Of a DNA stretch of 64,000 nucleotides, positions 1 through 8,502 are shown in pieces; the first letter of the stretch is position 1, and the number at the start of each line of letters is the position of its first letter. The stretch covers positions 6,644,744 through 6,708,743 of the forward strand of contig NC_019892.1 of assembly GCF_000242455.2 (NCBI RefSeq), written 5' to 3'. The DNA is from Singulisphaera acidiphila DSM 18658. GTDB lineage: Bacteria > Planctomycetota > Planctomycetia > Isosphaerales > Isosphaeraceae. The notes beneath the pieces are model-generated. The model searched no databases. It saw nothing but the letters and a program-made list of their open reading frames with translations, and was not told the DNA's origin. Both the position numbers and the translations under genes were made by a program.

Positions 1-254
1 ACCTCATGGTGATGCCAGATGGCCCCGCCGCCCGTCGGTCGCCTCACGATCGCCACATGGCCCCAACGCGGGTCCGACTCCGCTTGGCTGATGCTCTGGA
101 AATACCCGAGGCTCAAAGTCGGCTCGGTCCATTCGTAGGTCCGGAAGAAGGCGAGCCCCGGCGACTCAGCCGCAGCATCCAGCAACGCCTCGTCGAGGGC
201 CATGTTTTCCGGCCCATCCGCTCTCTCATGTGGCAATATTTTGCAAACAAGCAT
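1..254 (-). CDS. Lipoate/octanoate-protein ligase family protein (LplA/LipM type), 5' part only
   Basis: I translated this by eye; the gene runs off the left edge, so only 84 codons are visible. The N-terminus carries the family signatures: DGPENMALDEALL (residues 13-25), then RTYEWTEPTLSLGYFQ and VRRPTGGGAIWHHHE, the RRxxGGGA(V/I)xH motif of the BPL_LplA_LipB fold that binds lipoyl- or octanoyl-AMP. The enzyme attaches lipoate or octanoate to a lysine of acceptor proteins such as GcvH. It lies on the same strand and downstream of gcvTH-PA-PB, so its likely client is the GcvH encoded 3.6 kb away. The ATG at 252-254 is the first in-frame start before the DGP motif; an internal ATG at 201-203 would cut that motif off. 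Ligase and octanoyltransferase cannot be separated without the C-terminal half. Confidence 0.85.
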   Translation of the reverse strand, partial: MLVCKILPHERADGPENMALDEALLDAAAESPGLAFFRTYEWTEPTLSLGYFQSISQAESDPRWGHVAIVRRPTGGGAIWHHHE

Positions 255-264
255 GAATCGTCGC

Positions 265-624
265 TCAGGCCGGGATGTTGTGAGACAGGTCGAAGTGGGT
301 GAAGACCAGCCCCAGCAAGGGAATCAGGCTCAGCGCACTGCCTGATGCCGGGTGCCATGCTAATCGTAGTGGTGCCGTCCAGCTTTCGCCCGACAGCCAA
401 TGAGCTCACTCGCTCCCCAATGTCACGCCGTTGAACCGGACAACCACTGTGAGTGTGGCCAAACTTAGCAGGAATTGCCGGTCCATCACCGGGAAGCCGG
501 GGCTCTCGATCCTGAAGAACGTGAGGTTGAAGGGCACGATCAGAGTGAGGACTCCGACCAAGACGGTTGGGTTGATCGCGGCTGAGGCTATTGAGCGCGG
601 ACCTACGCTCAATAGCCGCCGCAT
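265..624 (-). pseudogene. Probable remnant of a Ca2+/Na+ antiporter-like membrane protein
   Basis: The frame from 624 down to 406 encodes a hydrophobic stretch with segments such as NPTVLVGVLTLIVPF and DRQFLLSLATLTVVV. These resemble the last repeat of CaCA-family sodium/calcium exchangers (GSNIFN...LGLTALI...P...DLPVM). After LGSE there is a TGA, but the same frame continues downstream with another hydrophobic run (ALSLIPLLGLVFTHF) to a second stop at 265-267. No start or upstream half of such a gene is present, because gcvPB follows directly. I read this as a decayed 3' fragment. The family match is by eye and weak; the alternative is chance hydrophobic sequence in an intergenic gap. Confidence 0.3.
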
Positions 625-771
625 CGTGATCTGACCGAGCACCAATCGTGAAGATTGGATCTGAGGGCCTCGCCTTTGGCGAGGGCAGCGGGGGCGTTTC
701 AATTCTGGAGGGAAGGGGACGGTCCACCTCCCGAATCCCGGCACCATCCATCGTTGGCTAACGTCTCAAGC

Positions 772-2241
772 TCAAGCCGGCTCACGTGCCGGAGTCCACC
801 GCAAGATTGGCGACTTGGCCGCCTTCACTTCATCAGGGCGGCAGATGGGGGTGGTCACCGGTGCATCGTGCAGCAGCGTCGGATCTTCCGTGGCGATGTC
901 GCGCAGGGTCTTGGCAAAGTTTTCCAGAGTCTCGCGACTCTCCGTTTCCGTCGGCTCGATCATCAAGGCTTCGGAGACGATCAAAGGAAAGTAAACAGTT
1001 GGCGCGTGGATATTCGAATCGATCAAGCGTTTGCCGATATCCATGGCTCGGACCCCGCGATCGCGGGCCATCCCTCGTGCGGAAGAGACGAATTCGTGCA
1101 TGCAGCGGTCGCCAAACGGCACGGGGTAGAGGTCGCGAACCAGCGACATCAGGTAATTCGCATTGAGCACGGCGTGTTGCGAGACTCGCTTCAAGCCTTC
1201 CGGGCCCTGGCTTCGGATGTAGCAGTAAGCGCGGAAGAGGACGCCGGTGTTGCCGAAGAAGGCCCGAACCCGGCCGATCGACTTGGGGCGATCATAATCA
1301 AGACGGTACGTGCCGTCGTCGTTCCGCGCCACCAAGGGGGCCGGCAGATAGGGAGCGAGATCGCTGCGAACTGCGATCGGCCCCGCACCTGGGCCTCCGC
1401 CGCCGTGTGGGCCGGAGAAGGTCTTGTGGGGGTTGTAGTGCATGAGGTCGGCCCCCATGTCCCCTGGCCGGACCGCCCCGAGGATGGCGTTCATGTTGGC
1501 GCCGTCGAGGTAGAGCAAGGCCCCTCGATCGTGCAAGAGTTTGGCGATCTCGCCGACCTGCGGGTCGAAGAGGCCGACCGTGTTGGGGTTGGTCATCATG
1601 AACACGGCGGCCTGGTCGTCGAGCTTGGCCTGGAAATCAGCCAGGTCGACCAGGCCTCGGCCGTCGCTCTTGATTGTCACGGCCTCGAAGCCGGCCAGGT
1701 TCGCCGACGCGGGGTTGGTCCCGTGCGCACTGTCCGGGATCAGAACTTTCGACCGGGCCTCGCCTCGGTCGCGGAAGTAGGCCGCCGCCACCAGGAGCGC
1801 CGCCAGCTCGCCCTGGGCGCCGGCCGCCGGCTGGAGGCTGACCGTGTCCAGGCCTGCGACCTCTGCCAGGATCTGTTGGAGGTCGAACAGGATCGCGAGC
1901 AAGCCCTGGAGCGTGTCTTCCGACTGATACGGATGTTGCGCAAACAGGCCGGGCAAGGCGGCGAGCCGCTCGTTCCGCTTGGGGTTGTACTTCATCGTAC
2001 ACGAACCGAGCGGGTAGAAATTCGAGTCGATCGACATATTCAATGTCGACAGGTTCGTATAGTGGCGAACCACGTCGAGCTCACTCAGCTCAGGGAGCGT
2101 CGGGGCCGACTCGGCGAGATGACTCGTGGGAATCAACGATTCGAGCGGTGTATCCGGCACGTCCGACGCCGGCAAAAAGGCCGTGGCACGACCGGGACGG
2201 CTCGTCTCGAACAGCAGTGAAGGAGGATCAAGCTTGTACAT
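772..2241 (-). CDS. gcvPB: Glycine dehydrogenase (decarboxylating) subunit 2, P-protein C-terminal half
   Basis: The 489-residue protein is the second half of the P-protein of the glycine cleavage system. With subunit 1 it decarboxylates glycine with pyridoxal phosphate and passes the aminomethyl group to the lipoyl arm of GcvH in the cytoplasm. Visible signatures are SNFYPLGSCTMKYNPK near residues 73-88, PAAGAQGELAALL near 138-150, SAHGTNPASA near 171-180, and the PLP-lysine segment MHYNPHKTFSGPHGGGGPG with Lys273. The length fits the short two-subunit form rather than the ~950-residue fused P-protein. It is last in the gcvT-gcvH-gcvPA-gcvPB order on this strand, 78 bp after gcvPA, so one operon is likely. 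Confidence 0.97.
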   Translation of the reverse strand: MYKLDPPSLLFETSRPGRATAFLPASDVPDTPLESLIPTSHLAESAPTLPELSELDVVRHYTNLSTLNMSIDSNFYPLGSCTMKYNPKRNERLAALPGLFAQHPYQSEDTLQGLLAILFDLQQILAEVAGLDTVSLQPAAGAQGELAALLVAAAYFRDRGEARSKVLIPDSAHGTNPASANLAGFEAVTIKSDGRGLVDLADFQAKLDDQAAVFMMTNPNTVGLFDPQVGEIAKLLHDRGALLYLDGANMNAILGAVRPGDMGADLMHYNPHKTFSGPHGGGGPGAGPIAVRSDLAPYLPAPLVARNDDGTYRLDYDRPKSIGRVRAFFGNTGVLFRAYCYIRSQGPEGLKRVSQHAVLNANYLMSLVRDLYPVPFGDRCMHEFVSSARGMARDRGVRAMDIGKRLIDSNIHAPTVYFPLIVSEALMIEPTETESRETLENFAKTLRDIATEDPTLLHDAPVTTPICRPDEVKAAKSPILRWTPAREPA

Positions 2242-2319
2242 GATGGTTTCAGAATTATCCAGTTTCCGAGTGATTGATCAACCGAGGGGCCGCTGGCAAA
2301 CCTCGAACTGACGCCCCGC

Positions 2320-3672
2320 TCAGACGGCTTCGATGGCCTTGGCGTAGGCGCTCACCAGCCCGTCGATCTCGGCCTTAGTCCGCTTCTCGGTGACGGCGAT
2401 CAAGATCTTGTCCTTCAGGTGGGAATCCCAACGTCCCAACGCGATCCCGCCGTGATATCCGAGGCGTCCCACATGCTCCAGGATGCGGACCGGATCTTTC
2501 TCCGACCGGATGACGAACTCTTTGAAGAAGGGGCCGTCGAACGCAACCGAGAGGCCCGCGACTTGAGCCAGTTGTTCCGCGGCATAGTGCGCTTTGCGGG
2601 TCGAAAGTTCCGCTGCCTTGCGCAGGCCCGAGGGGCCGACGGCCGCCAGGTAGATGCTTGATCGAAGTGCGAGCAACCCTTGATTTGTGCAGATGTTCGA
2701 GGTGGCTTTTTCGCGGCGGATGTGCTGTTCGCGGGTCTGCAAGGTCAGGACCCAGCAGCGCTTTCCGTTGCGGTCGGTCGTCTGGCCGACGATCCGGCCC
2801 GGCATCTTCCGCACGTACGCTTCGCGACAGGCCATCATCCCCAGGTAGGGGCCGCCGTAGGCCATCGGATTGCCGAGTCCCTGTCCCTCAGCCACCACGA
2901 TATCGGCGCCATAGGTGTCGGGACGACGGAGCAGGCCGAGGCTGATCGGATCCACGCTGACGATCGCAAGCGCCCCCTTGGCGTGCACCCGCTCCACGAT
3001 CGCTTCGATCTCCTCCAGTTGGCCGAAGAAATTCGGATACTGGATCACGACGGCGGCGGTCTGCTCGTTCACCGCCTGATCGAGGTCCTCGACCTGGAGA
3101 CGTCCGCCCGGGGTGGGGACTGTGACCAGTTCGGGGTCGAGGTTGGCCAGGTAGGTGGCAAGGATTTGCCGATACTCGGGATGGACCGACCCGGCGATGA
3201 CGACCCGGCCATGGCGTTGGCTGACGGTCAGGGCCATGAGGACGGCCTCAGTGACCGCTGAGCCGCCGTCGTAGAGGCTCGCGTTCGAGACATCCATCCC
3301 GGTCAACTGGGTGACCAGGGTCTGATACTCGAAGGTGGCCTGGAGGGTTCCTTGGCTCGCCTCGGGCTGGTAGGGGGTGTAGGCCGTGTAGAACTCGCCA
3401 CGGGCGGACAGGTTGTCGACCACGGCCGGAATGAAGTGGTCGTAGCTTCCCCCGCCGAGGAAGCAGACGCGCTTGTCGGCTCCCTCGTTCTGATCGAGCA
3501 GGCTTCCCAACCGGGTGGTCAGCTCCAGTTCACAGAGCGCCTCGGGGATCTCCAAGGGACGCTGAAGCCGGTATTCTGGCGGAATCATGTCGAAGAGCTG
3601 GTCAAGCGAGTCGAGACCGATGGCGGCGAGCATGACGCGCACGTCGTCGGGCGTGTTCGCGATAAAGGCCAT
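2320..3672 (-). CDS. gcvPA: Glycine dehydrogenase (decarboxylating) subunit 1, P-protein N-terminal half
   Basis: The 450-residue protein pairs with GcvPB to form the PLP-dependent glycine decarboxylase of the glycine cleavage system. The N-terminus (FIANTPDDVRVMLAAIG, then LFDMIPPEYRL) is typical, and FLGGGSYDHFIPAVVDNL and TAYTPYQPEASQGTLQ match the conserved block of this subunit. This half lacks the PLP lysine, as expected. Start: ATG at 3670-3672, preceded by GGAGTGG about 8 bases upstream; this Shine-Dalgarno region lies in a 12-bp direct repeat (3677-3704). About 210 bp separate it from gcvH upstream, the largest gap in the operon, so it may have an extra promoter or processing site. 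Confidence 0.97.
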   Translation of the reverse strand: MAFIANTPDDVRVMLAAIGLDSLDQLFDMIPPEYRLQRPLEIPEALCELELTTRLGSLLDQNEGADKRVCFLGGGSYDHFIPAVVDNLSARGEFYTAYTPYQPEASQGTLQATFEYQTLVTQLTGMDVSNASLYDGGSAVTEAVLMALTVSQRHGRVVIAGSVHPEYRQILATYLANLDPELVTVPTPGGRLQVEDLDQAVNEQTAAVVIQYPNFFGQLEEIEAIVERVHAKGALAIVSVDPISLGLLRRPDTYGADIVVAEGQGLGNPMAYGGPYLGMMACREAYVRKMPGRIVGQTTDRNGKRCWVLTLQTREQHIRREKATSNICTNQGLLALRSSIYLAAVGPSGLRKAAELSTRKAHYAAEQLAQVAGLSVAFDGPFFKEFVIRSEKDPVRILEHVGRLGYHGGIALGRWDSHLKDKILIAVTEKRTKAEIDGLVSAYAKAIEAV

Positions 3673-3676
3673 TTTT

Positions 3677-3704
3677 CAATCCACTCCCGTTGCAATCCAC
3701 TCCC
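3677..3704. repeat. Short direct repeat duplicating the gcvPA ribosome-binding region
   Basis: CAATCCACTCCC occurs at 3677-3688 and again at 3693-3704, separated by gttg (period 16). On the coding strand this gives two copies of GGGAGTGGATTG immediately upstream of the gcvPA ATG, so the Shine-Dalgarno-like sequence is present twice. Only the copy next to the ATG has ribosome-compatible spacing. Confidence 0.7.
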
Positions 3705-3882
3705 AGAGATTGGCCCGGGAGAATCCACGAATCAAAGAAAAAAAGGGGGACGAGATCGTCACCCCGGGTTCGATCGCTTGGAACGTGACAACTCACCTTT
3801 TTTTTGGCGAGATCACTTCTCGCCGGCCGATCACATCGCGATGCCTCGGATCGGAGTGCATCACCATGGGGCAACCCGGTTG

Positions 3883-4269
3883 TCAGTGGGCGTCCTCGGC
3901 CACTTTCTTCTCGTAGGCCGCATGGTCCAGCAGGCTGGCGACGGTGGACGGGTCGTCGACCCGAATCTTGATCAACCAGCCGACCGTGTAGGGGTCTTGG
4001 GCCAGGAGTTGAACATCGCTGGCGACTTGGGAATTGACCTCGACGACCTCGCCGCTGACGGGAGCATAGAGGTCGCTCACCGCTTTGACGCTTTCCACTT
4101 CGCCGAAGCTTTTACCGGCCGTCAGTTTGGCACCGACCGCGGGGAGCTCGATCACGATGAGGTCGGTCAGTTGATCGACGGCGAAGCGCGAGATGCCGAT
4201 CGTCGCAATCTCACCTTCGAGACTGACCCACTCGTGGCTGGGAGAATAGCGCAGACTCTTCGGATCCAT
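3883..4269 (-). CDS. gcvH: Glycine cleavage system H protein
   Basis: The 128-residue protein has the usual GcvH length. It is the lipoyl carrier that shuttles the aminomethyl intermediate between P, T and L proteins. The sequence begins RYSPSHEWVSLEGEIATIGIS, and the lipoylation segment GEVESVKAVSDLYAPVSGEV places the modified lysine at about Lys62. The C-terminus WLIKIRVDD is also typical. The start ATG at 4267-4269 has AAGGA about 10 bases upstream. It lies 36 bp after gcvT on the same strand. The lipoate ligase fragment at the left edge of the window is the likely modifying enzyme. Confidence 0.97.
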   Translation of the reverse strand: MDPKSLRYSPSHEWVSLEGEIATIGISRFAVDQLTDLIVIELPAVGAKLTAGKSFGEVESVKAVSDLYAPVSGEVVEVNSQVASDVQLLAQDPYTVGWLIKIRVDDPSTVASLLDHAAYEKKVAEDAH

Positions 4270-4305
4270 GGCGGAGAAATCCTTAGGGGCAGGGGATCGG
4301 TCCGT

Positions 4306-5424
4306 TCACTTGGCAGACGGAACGGCCTCGGGTCGTTTGTAGAAGGGGAGCTTGATGACCTCGGCCGTTTCGTCGCGGCCGCGGATGTCGACAACGAGCT
4401 TGGTCCCGAGTGTGGTGGCCGCCGGGTCAATAAGGGCCATGGCCAAGCTCTGTTCGAGGGTCGGAGAGAACGTGCCGGACGTGACGACTCCGATCTCGGC
4501 ACCTTCGTGGCGAACCAGGCTCCCTTGGCGGGCGATCCGTTTGCCGGCAAGGCGGAGCCCGACGCGGGCCAGTCCCGGTTTCGTCTTGAAGCCGCGAAGC
4601 GCATCGCGGCCGACGAATTCTCCTTTGTCCAGCTTCACGGCCCAACCGACGCCCGACGCGTACGGGTTGGTCACGTCCGACAACTCGTGCCCGTAGAGAG
4701 GCATGCCGGCCTCAAACCGGAGTGTATCACGCGCTCCCAGGCCGCAAGGCTTGATCCCGGCGGATTTTCCCGCCTCCATCAGGGCGGTCCAGACTGCCTC
4801 GGCTTCATTGGCCGGTACGATCAACTCGAACCCATCTTCGCCGGTATAACCGGTGCGGCTGACCACCGTATCGACTCGATCGAGCAGCCGACCCATCGTG
4901 AGCGAATAGTACTTGATGGGTGACAGCGGGACGTTGAGCAGCGGTTGGAGGGTCTCGAACGCTCGAGGGCCCTGAACGGCGATCATGGCCGTATCCACGG
5001 TTCGGTCGAGGAGCGTGGCGTCGTACCCGCCCTTGAGTCGTTCGAACTCGGAGACAACTGCCAGGCGATTCGAAGCGTTGCAGACGACGGCATACCCGGA
5101 CGAGAGCCGGTAGACCAGGATGTCGTCGATCAGTCCGCCGCCGCCATTCGCCATCAGGCTATACTGAATCTGGTCGACCGCCAGTCGAGCGACATGGTTT
5201 GTGGTGGCGTAATCGAGCCAGCGTTCAGCGTCGGTTCCATTAAAGGTCAGCCGGCCCATGTGGCTGATATCGAACAGGCCGACCCCTTGGCGAACGGCCT
5301 GATGTTCCTCGACGATCGACGTATACTGGACAGGCATCGACCAGCCGGCGAAGTCAACCAGGCGGGCCTGATGAGCCTGATGCCAGGCATGGAGCGGGGT
5401 TTCGAGAAGGCCATCCACGGACAT
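4306..5424 (-). CDS. gcvT: Aminomethyltransferase (glycine cleavage T protein)
   Basis: The 372-residue T-protein transfers the methylene group from aminomethyl-lipoyl GcvH to tetrahydrofolate and releases ammonia. Diagnostic segments are HQAHQARLVDFAGWSMPVQY at the N-terminus, GVGLFDISHMGR, YSLMANGGGGLIDDILVYRL, SRTGYTGEDGFEL and GLGARDTLRFEAGMPLYGHEL, all in the order of the GCV_T fold, followed by the C-terminal barrel. It is first in the gcv operon. AAGGAAA lies about 8 bases before the ATG at 5422-5424. I looked for a glycine riboswitch in the roughly 170 bases upstream and recognised none. Confidence 0.97.
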   Translation of the reverse strand: MSVDGLLETPLHAWHQAHQARLVDFAGWSMPVQYTSIVEEHQAVRQGVGLFDISHMGRLTFNGTDAERWLDYATTNHVARLAVDQIQYSLMANGGGGLIDDILVYRLSSGYAVVCNASNRLAVVSEFERLKGGYDATLLDRTVDTAMIAVQGPRAFETLQPLLNVPLSPIKYYSLTMGRLLDRVDTVVSRTGYTGEDGFELIVPANEAEAVWTALMEAGKSAGIKPCGLGARDTLRFEAGMPLYGHELSDVTNPYASGVGWAVKLDKGEFVGRDALRGFKTKPGLARVGLRLAGKRIARQGSLVRHEGAEIGVVTSGTFSPTLEQSLAMALIDPAATTLGTKLVVDIRGRDETAEVIKLPFYKRPEAVPSAK

Positions 5425-5595
5425 CGTGCGTTTCCTTGGGCGTCGAGCGCCCTGTGTGCATCGGAGTCACTGGCGCGCGATAATTGTAGCCAGGACAGGA
5501 GGACTGAGACAACGGCGGTTCAAACGATGAAGCCCTGTCTCAGGTTTGAGGCCGTTCTTTCCCAAAAGGGAAATCGCGGGATCCCTTGCGGAGAT

Positions 5596-6597
5596 TCAAA
5601 ACGCGTCGGTACTGATGACCTCGCTGCCACGGGTGGTGCTCAGGGCCCGCCAGGTGACGAGATCGACCGAGTTTTTGACAAACCGTACACTACCGTCGCA
5701 CAACGCCACATTGACCCCGCCGGGATGGCGGCTTCGCGTTGCATAGTACGGGAGTGGGTTCAACCCCGTTTTCGGGACACAGGGAGGGTTCATCGGGTAG
5801 GGGGAATTGCAGCCGCCGTCTGTGACATCAGGCTGTGTGCTGTTCGGTGTGAGATAAGCAGTAAATGTCGTGGCATCCCCCCACCAGGTGACCCCGCGGA
5901 AGTCCTCTCCTTGACCATTGATCTCTTCCGCGATTGCCAGCGTGTTACTTGTACCATCAGTAATGTTCGCGACCCGGGAAACGCCCAGGCCGCTGCTGGG
6001 GATCGGTGCCTGGATGTCGGGAACGTCGACCGTGGGTGAGCCGATATCCGAGAAAGGTGCCCCGCCGAAGGTTACGCTGTTGAAGAGGGCTGGCTGGGAC
6101 AAGGTGGTGTTCCCGAAGTTTGCCGTATAGCTATGATAAGTGCAAATGTATTCTTTGGTTCCAATGATCTTCATTATCGTATTGTTGGAATTTGGTGTGT
6201 CCGTTGGGCAAAGTAGGGTGTGAATTCGGGTGGCCGTTACCGTCACATTGACGGCCCCGAAATAGCGAAAATCGAGGTCCTTCACATCCCGCCCCGGCTT
6301 GTTATTCCCGTAGGAATTCCAGGAGTTGTAGAGCGATAATTTTTCGATGTAAGGGAGTGTGAATACAACCCACGTTCCCCAGGAGGACCCCTTGCGGCCC
6401 GGAGGATAAGAGCCGTGGACGCTTTCATAGTTGCAGATCGCAAGACCGATCTGCTTCAGGTTGTTCGTGCATTGGGCGCGACGGGCCGCCTCGCGGGCTC
6501 CTTGAACCGCAGGGAGCAGAAGGGCGATCAGGCCGGCGATGATCGTGATCACGACCAACAACTCGATCAGGGTAAAACCGCTATGTGAACGCTTCAT
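5596..6597 (-). CDS. DUF1559 domain-containing protein with prepilin-type N-terminus
   Basis: This is one of the large planctomycete DUF1559 families, with pseudopilin-like N-termini. The protein begins MKRSHSGFTLIELLVVITII, so a prepilin peptidase would cut between Gly7 and Phe8, leaving one hydrophobic helix. PAVQGAREAARRAQCTNNLKQIGLAICNYE follows in the family pattern, and the C-terminus has the H-x9-DG motif (HPGGVNVALCDGSVRFV). The start at 6595-6597 has GGAGG 10 bases upstream; the longer reading with 47 extra residues lacks such a site. The function of the family is unknown; it is presumed surface or secretion related. It is transcribed towards gcvT and may be a separate unit. Confidence 0.92.
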   Translation of the reverse strand: MKRSHSGFTLIELLVVITIIAGLIALLLPAVQGAREAARRAQCTNNLKQIGLAICNYESVHGSYPPGRKGSSWGTWVVFTLPYIEKLSLYNSWNSYGNNKPGRDVKDLDFRYFGAVNVTVTATRIHTLLCPTDTPNSNNTIMKIIGTKEYICTYHSYTANFGNTTLSQPALFNSVTFGGAPFSDIGSPTVDVPDIQAPIPSSGLGVSRVANITDGTSNTLAIAEEINGQGEDFRGVTWWGDATTFTAYLTPNSTQPDVTDGGCNSPYPMNPPCVPKTGLNPLPYYATRSRHPGGVNVALCDGSVRFVKNSVDLVTWRALSTTRGSEVISTDAF

Positions 6598-7149
6598 GGA
6601 TGATGACCTCCAGGAAGAGCGGGTTGTAACGATCTCAAGAATTGTTTTCGTCGGGGCGGGACAGGGTGTCAATCTGGCTGATGCGATTTGCGTTGACTTT
6701 CGCAGGAAATGGTGACTTACACCCACTGGAGAACCCACGCCTTTTCATCGGGCACGACCCTGAAGCTCTACATTCCCAAGTACCAGGGACTTCTACAATA
6801 ACCTCCTGGCGGGGAGGAGCCTACTTTGCCACCGATTCCGACCATTCGCAGTGATCAAGTTCAAAATTATAGAAACCACGGTGGTTTTGTACGGGGAGAT
6901 TGCAAGCGGCCCTGATATGAGCAACAAGACGGTATACCGACCGAATGCCGACAACATTAGGGTTATTAACCAAGTCATATGCCAAAAAAATTGCGGATTC
7001 CGAGAGACGCGAGTCTTGTCGAATGCCGTAGGAATTGTTTACATTTTGGAAGCTCGGTTTCAGGCCGCGACCGACCGGGCAGACCTGCTTTCCGGACAGC
7101 TCGAGATCTCAACGATTGGGTCGTGCGGTCCCCACTTTCATCATTGACG
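6598..7149. other. Divergent intergenic region, no gene seen
   Basis: These roughly 550 bases lie between the divergently read DUF1559 gene and the membrane esterase gene. The open frames are short and lack recognisable protein sequence. The part near 6850-7000 is AT-richer and probably holds the promoters for both directions, but I could not pick a convincing -35/-10 pair. Confidence 0.5.
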
Positions 7150-8310
7150 ATGATTCTCGAACGACCCCATCGCTGGCCCTTCGTTCCCACGGCACTCGGT
7201 CTGCTCATCTTGGCGGCAGGGGCGGCAGACGGGCATGCGCTGGCCGCTTCGTCTGGAGATACGGATTGGTTCCTCTTGGCCCGCGCCGAGGTCGAGCTCT
7301 ACGGTGGTCTCTGGCTCCTAGGAGGATTGTCCCCTCAATGGACCCGGAGGGTGGCCTTGGCGGTTTTTCTGGCTGTCATCCTTACGGACATCACAGGGGT
7401 TTTCACGGACAGCCCCACGCGGTACGCCTGGGGCCGGGTGGCGGTCGGGCTCTGGGGGATTCTCTGCGGTGACTTGCTCGTCGTCTCCGCCCTTTTACGC
7501 TGGCGGCCGGCCCCAGATCAAGCGGCCTGGGTCGACATCCGTCCTGGCCGAATGGCCGGGACAGCGCTCCTCGCTGTGGCGTTAGGTGTGGCAATCGATG
7601 AGTCGCGAGTCGGGCAAAACGCGATCGTGGTAACTGCCCCATCCGGTGGCCTCTCGTCCGGCCCTGGGCTGGACTATCTCGTCTACTTGCCCAGAGGTTA
7701 CAAACGCTCACCGGAACGCTGGCCGTTGATTCTGGCCCTTCATGGGGCAGGGGCCGTGGGACGTGATATTGACCGTGTGAAGGCGGAAGGGCTGCCACAA
7801 CGACTCGAAAGGGGCGGAGAGATTCCGTTCATCGTCGTCGCTCCCCTAAGCCCCGGTCGAGGCTGGGATGTCGAGGGTCTGAACGCTCTGCTGGATGAAG
7901 TCTTAGGGCAATATCGCGTCGACACGGACCGGGTCTACCTCACCGGCCTAAGTATGGGTGGTTACGGCACCTGGGCCTTGGCAGCGGCCCACCCGGAGCG
8001 GTTCGCTGCGATCGCGCCGATCTGCGGCGGCGGTGACATCGCCTGGGCCAGTTCGCTGCGCGGTGTCCCGACCTGGGGATTCCACGGGGCGGAGGACCGT
8101 ATCGTCCCGTTAGCGGAATCGCAAACGATGGCTCGGGCGCTGGAAGCAGCAGGGGGCGAGGTCCGGCTCACCATTTATCCGGGGGTCGGGCACGATGCTT
8201 GGACGACAACGTACCGCGAGCCGAGACTATACGACTGGTTCCTGGCTCATCGACGCCGGCCCCGAGGATTTGATGGGAAGACGTCGGCGAACCCGACGTT
8301 CACCCCTTGA
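7150..8310 (+). CDS. Membrane protein: DoxX/MauE-like N-terminal domain fused to an alpha/beta-hydrolase esterase
   Basis: The 386-residue protein (start ATG at 7150) has two parts. Residues 10-115 hold about four hydrophobic helices, including EVELYGGLWLLGGL and the segment ending YAWGRVAVGLWGILCGDLL. This resembles the MauE/DoxX membrane domain, though without its usual Cys-Gly-Cys. Residues 170-370 form an esterase of the polyhydroxybutyrate-depolymerase/feruloyl-esterase type: LALHGAGAVG (oxyanion region), nucleophile Ser268 in GLSMGG, probable Asp316 in GAEDRIVP and His348 in GVGHDAW. The esterase is probably extracytoplasmic, but topology is unproven. Its C-terminal domain resembles that of the 9596-11683 protein. 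A longer reading from 6979 adds 57 residues that do not look coding. Confidence 0.8.
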   Translation: MILERPHRWPFVPTALGLLILAAGAADGHALAASSGDTDWFLLARAEVELYGGLWLLGGLSPQWTRRVALAVFLAVILTDITGVFTDSPTRYAWGRVAVGLWGILCGDLLVVSALLRWRPAPDQAAWVDIRPGRMAGTALLAVALGVAIDESRVGQNAIVVTAPSGGLSSGPGLDYLVYLPRGYKRSPERWPLILALHGAGAVGRDIDRVKAEGLPQRLERGGEIPFIVVAPLSPGRGWDVEGLNALLDEVLGQYRVDTDRVYLTGLSMGGYGTWALAAAHPERFAAIAPICGGGDIAWASSLRGVPTWGFHGAEDRIVPLAESQTMARALEAAGGEVRLTIYPGVGHDAWTTTYREPRLYDWFLAHRRRPRGFDGKTSANPTFTP

Positions 8311-8502
8311 TCCATGCGGCGTTTGCGCCTTGGTGAATCGGGCGTTCTACGGTGGGGCGAGCACCGATGCGGCGATGGTGGCGACTCTTCTGAGAGTTCC
8401 GCAGAATCTCTTTGACAAATTCGGCCATATGGAGGAGAACGAAACCGTATTAGGGTAGGATTTATTTGAAGTGTAGACGTAAATGAGCAGGGTGGTTGCG
8501 TG

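Noticed and set aside
113..751. 212-codon minus-strand frame across the ligase start region
   Set aside because: It is out of frame with the recognisable ligase motifs and has no family pattern.
655..2220. 521-codon plus-strand open frame
   Set aside because: It is antisense to gcvPB, whose motifs are clear. The frame is open because of GC-rich codon use and has no recognisable domains.
3352..4923. 523-codon plus-strand open frame
   Set aside because: It runs antisense through gcvPA, gcvH and gcvT, and its sequence is Arg/Gly/Asp-rich without family patterns.
5425..5595. Possible glycine riboswitch before gcvT
   Set aside because: I did not find the conserved GGAGAG/ACCG-type tandem aptamer pattern in the upstream sequence on the gcv strand.
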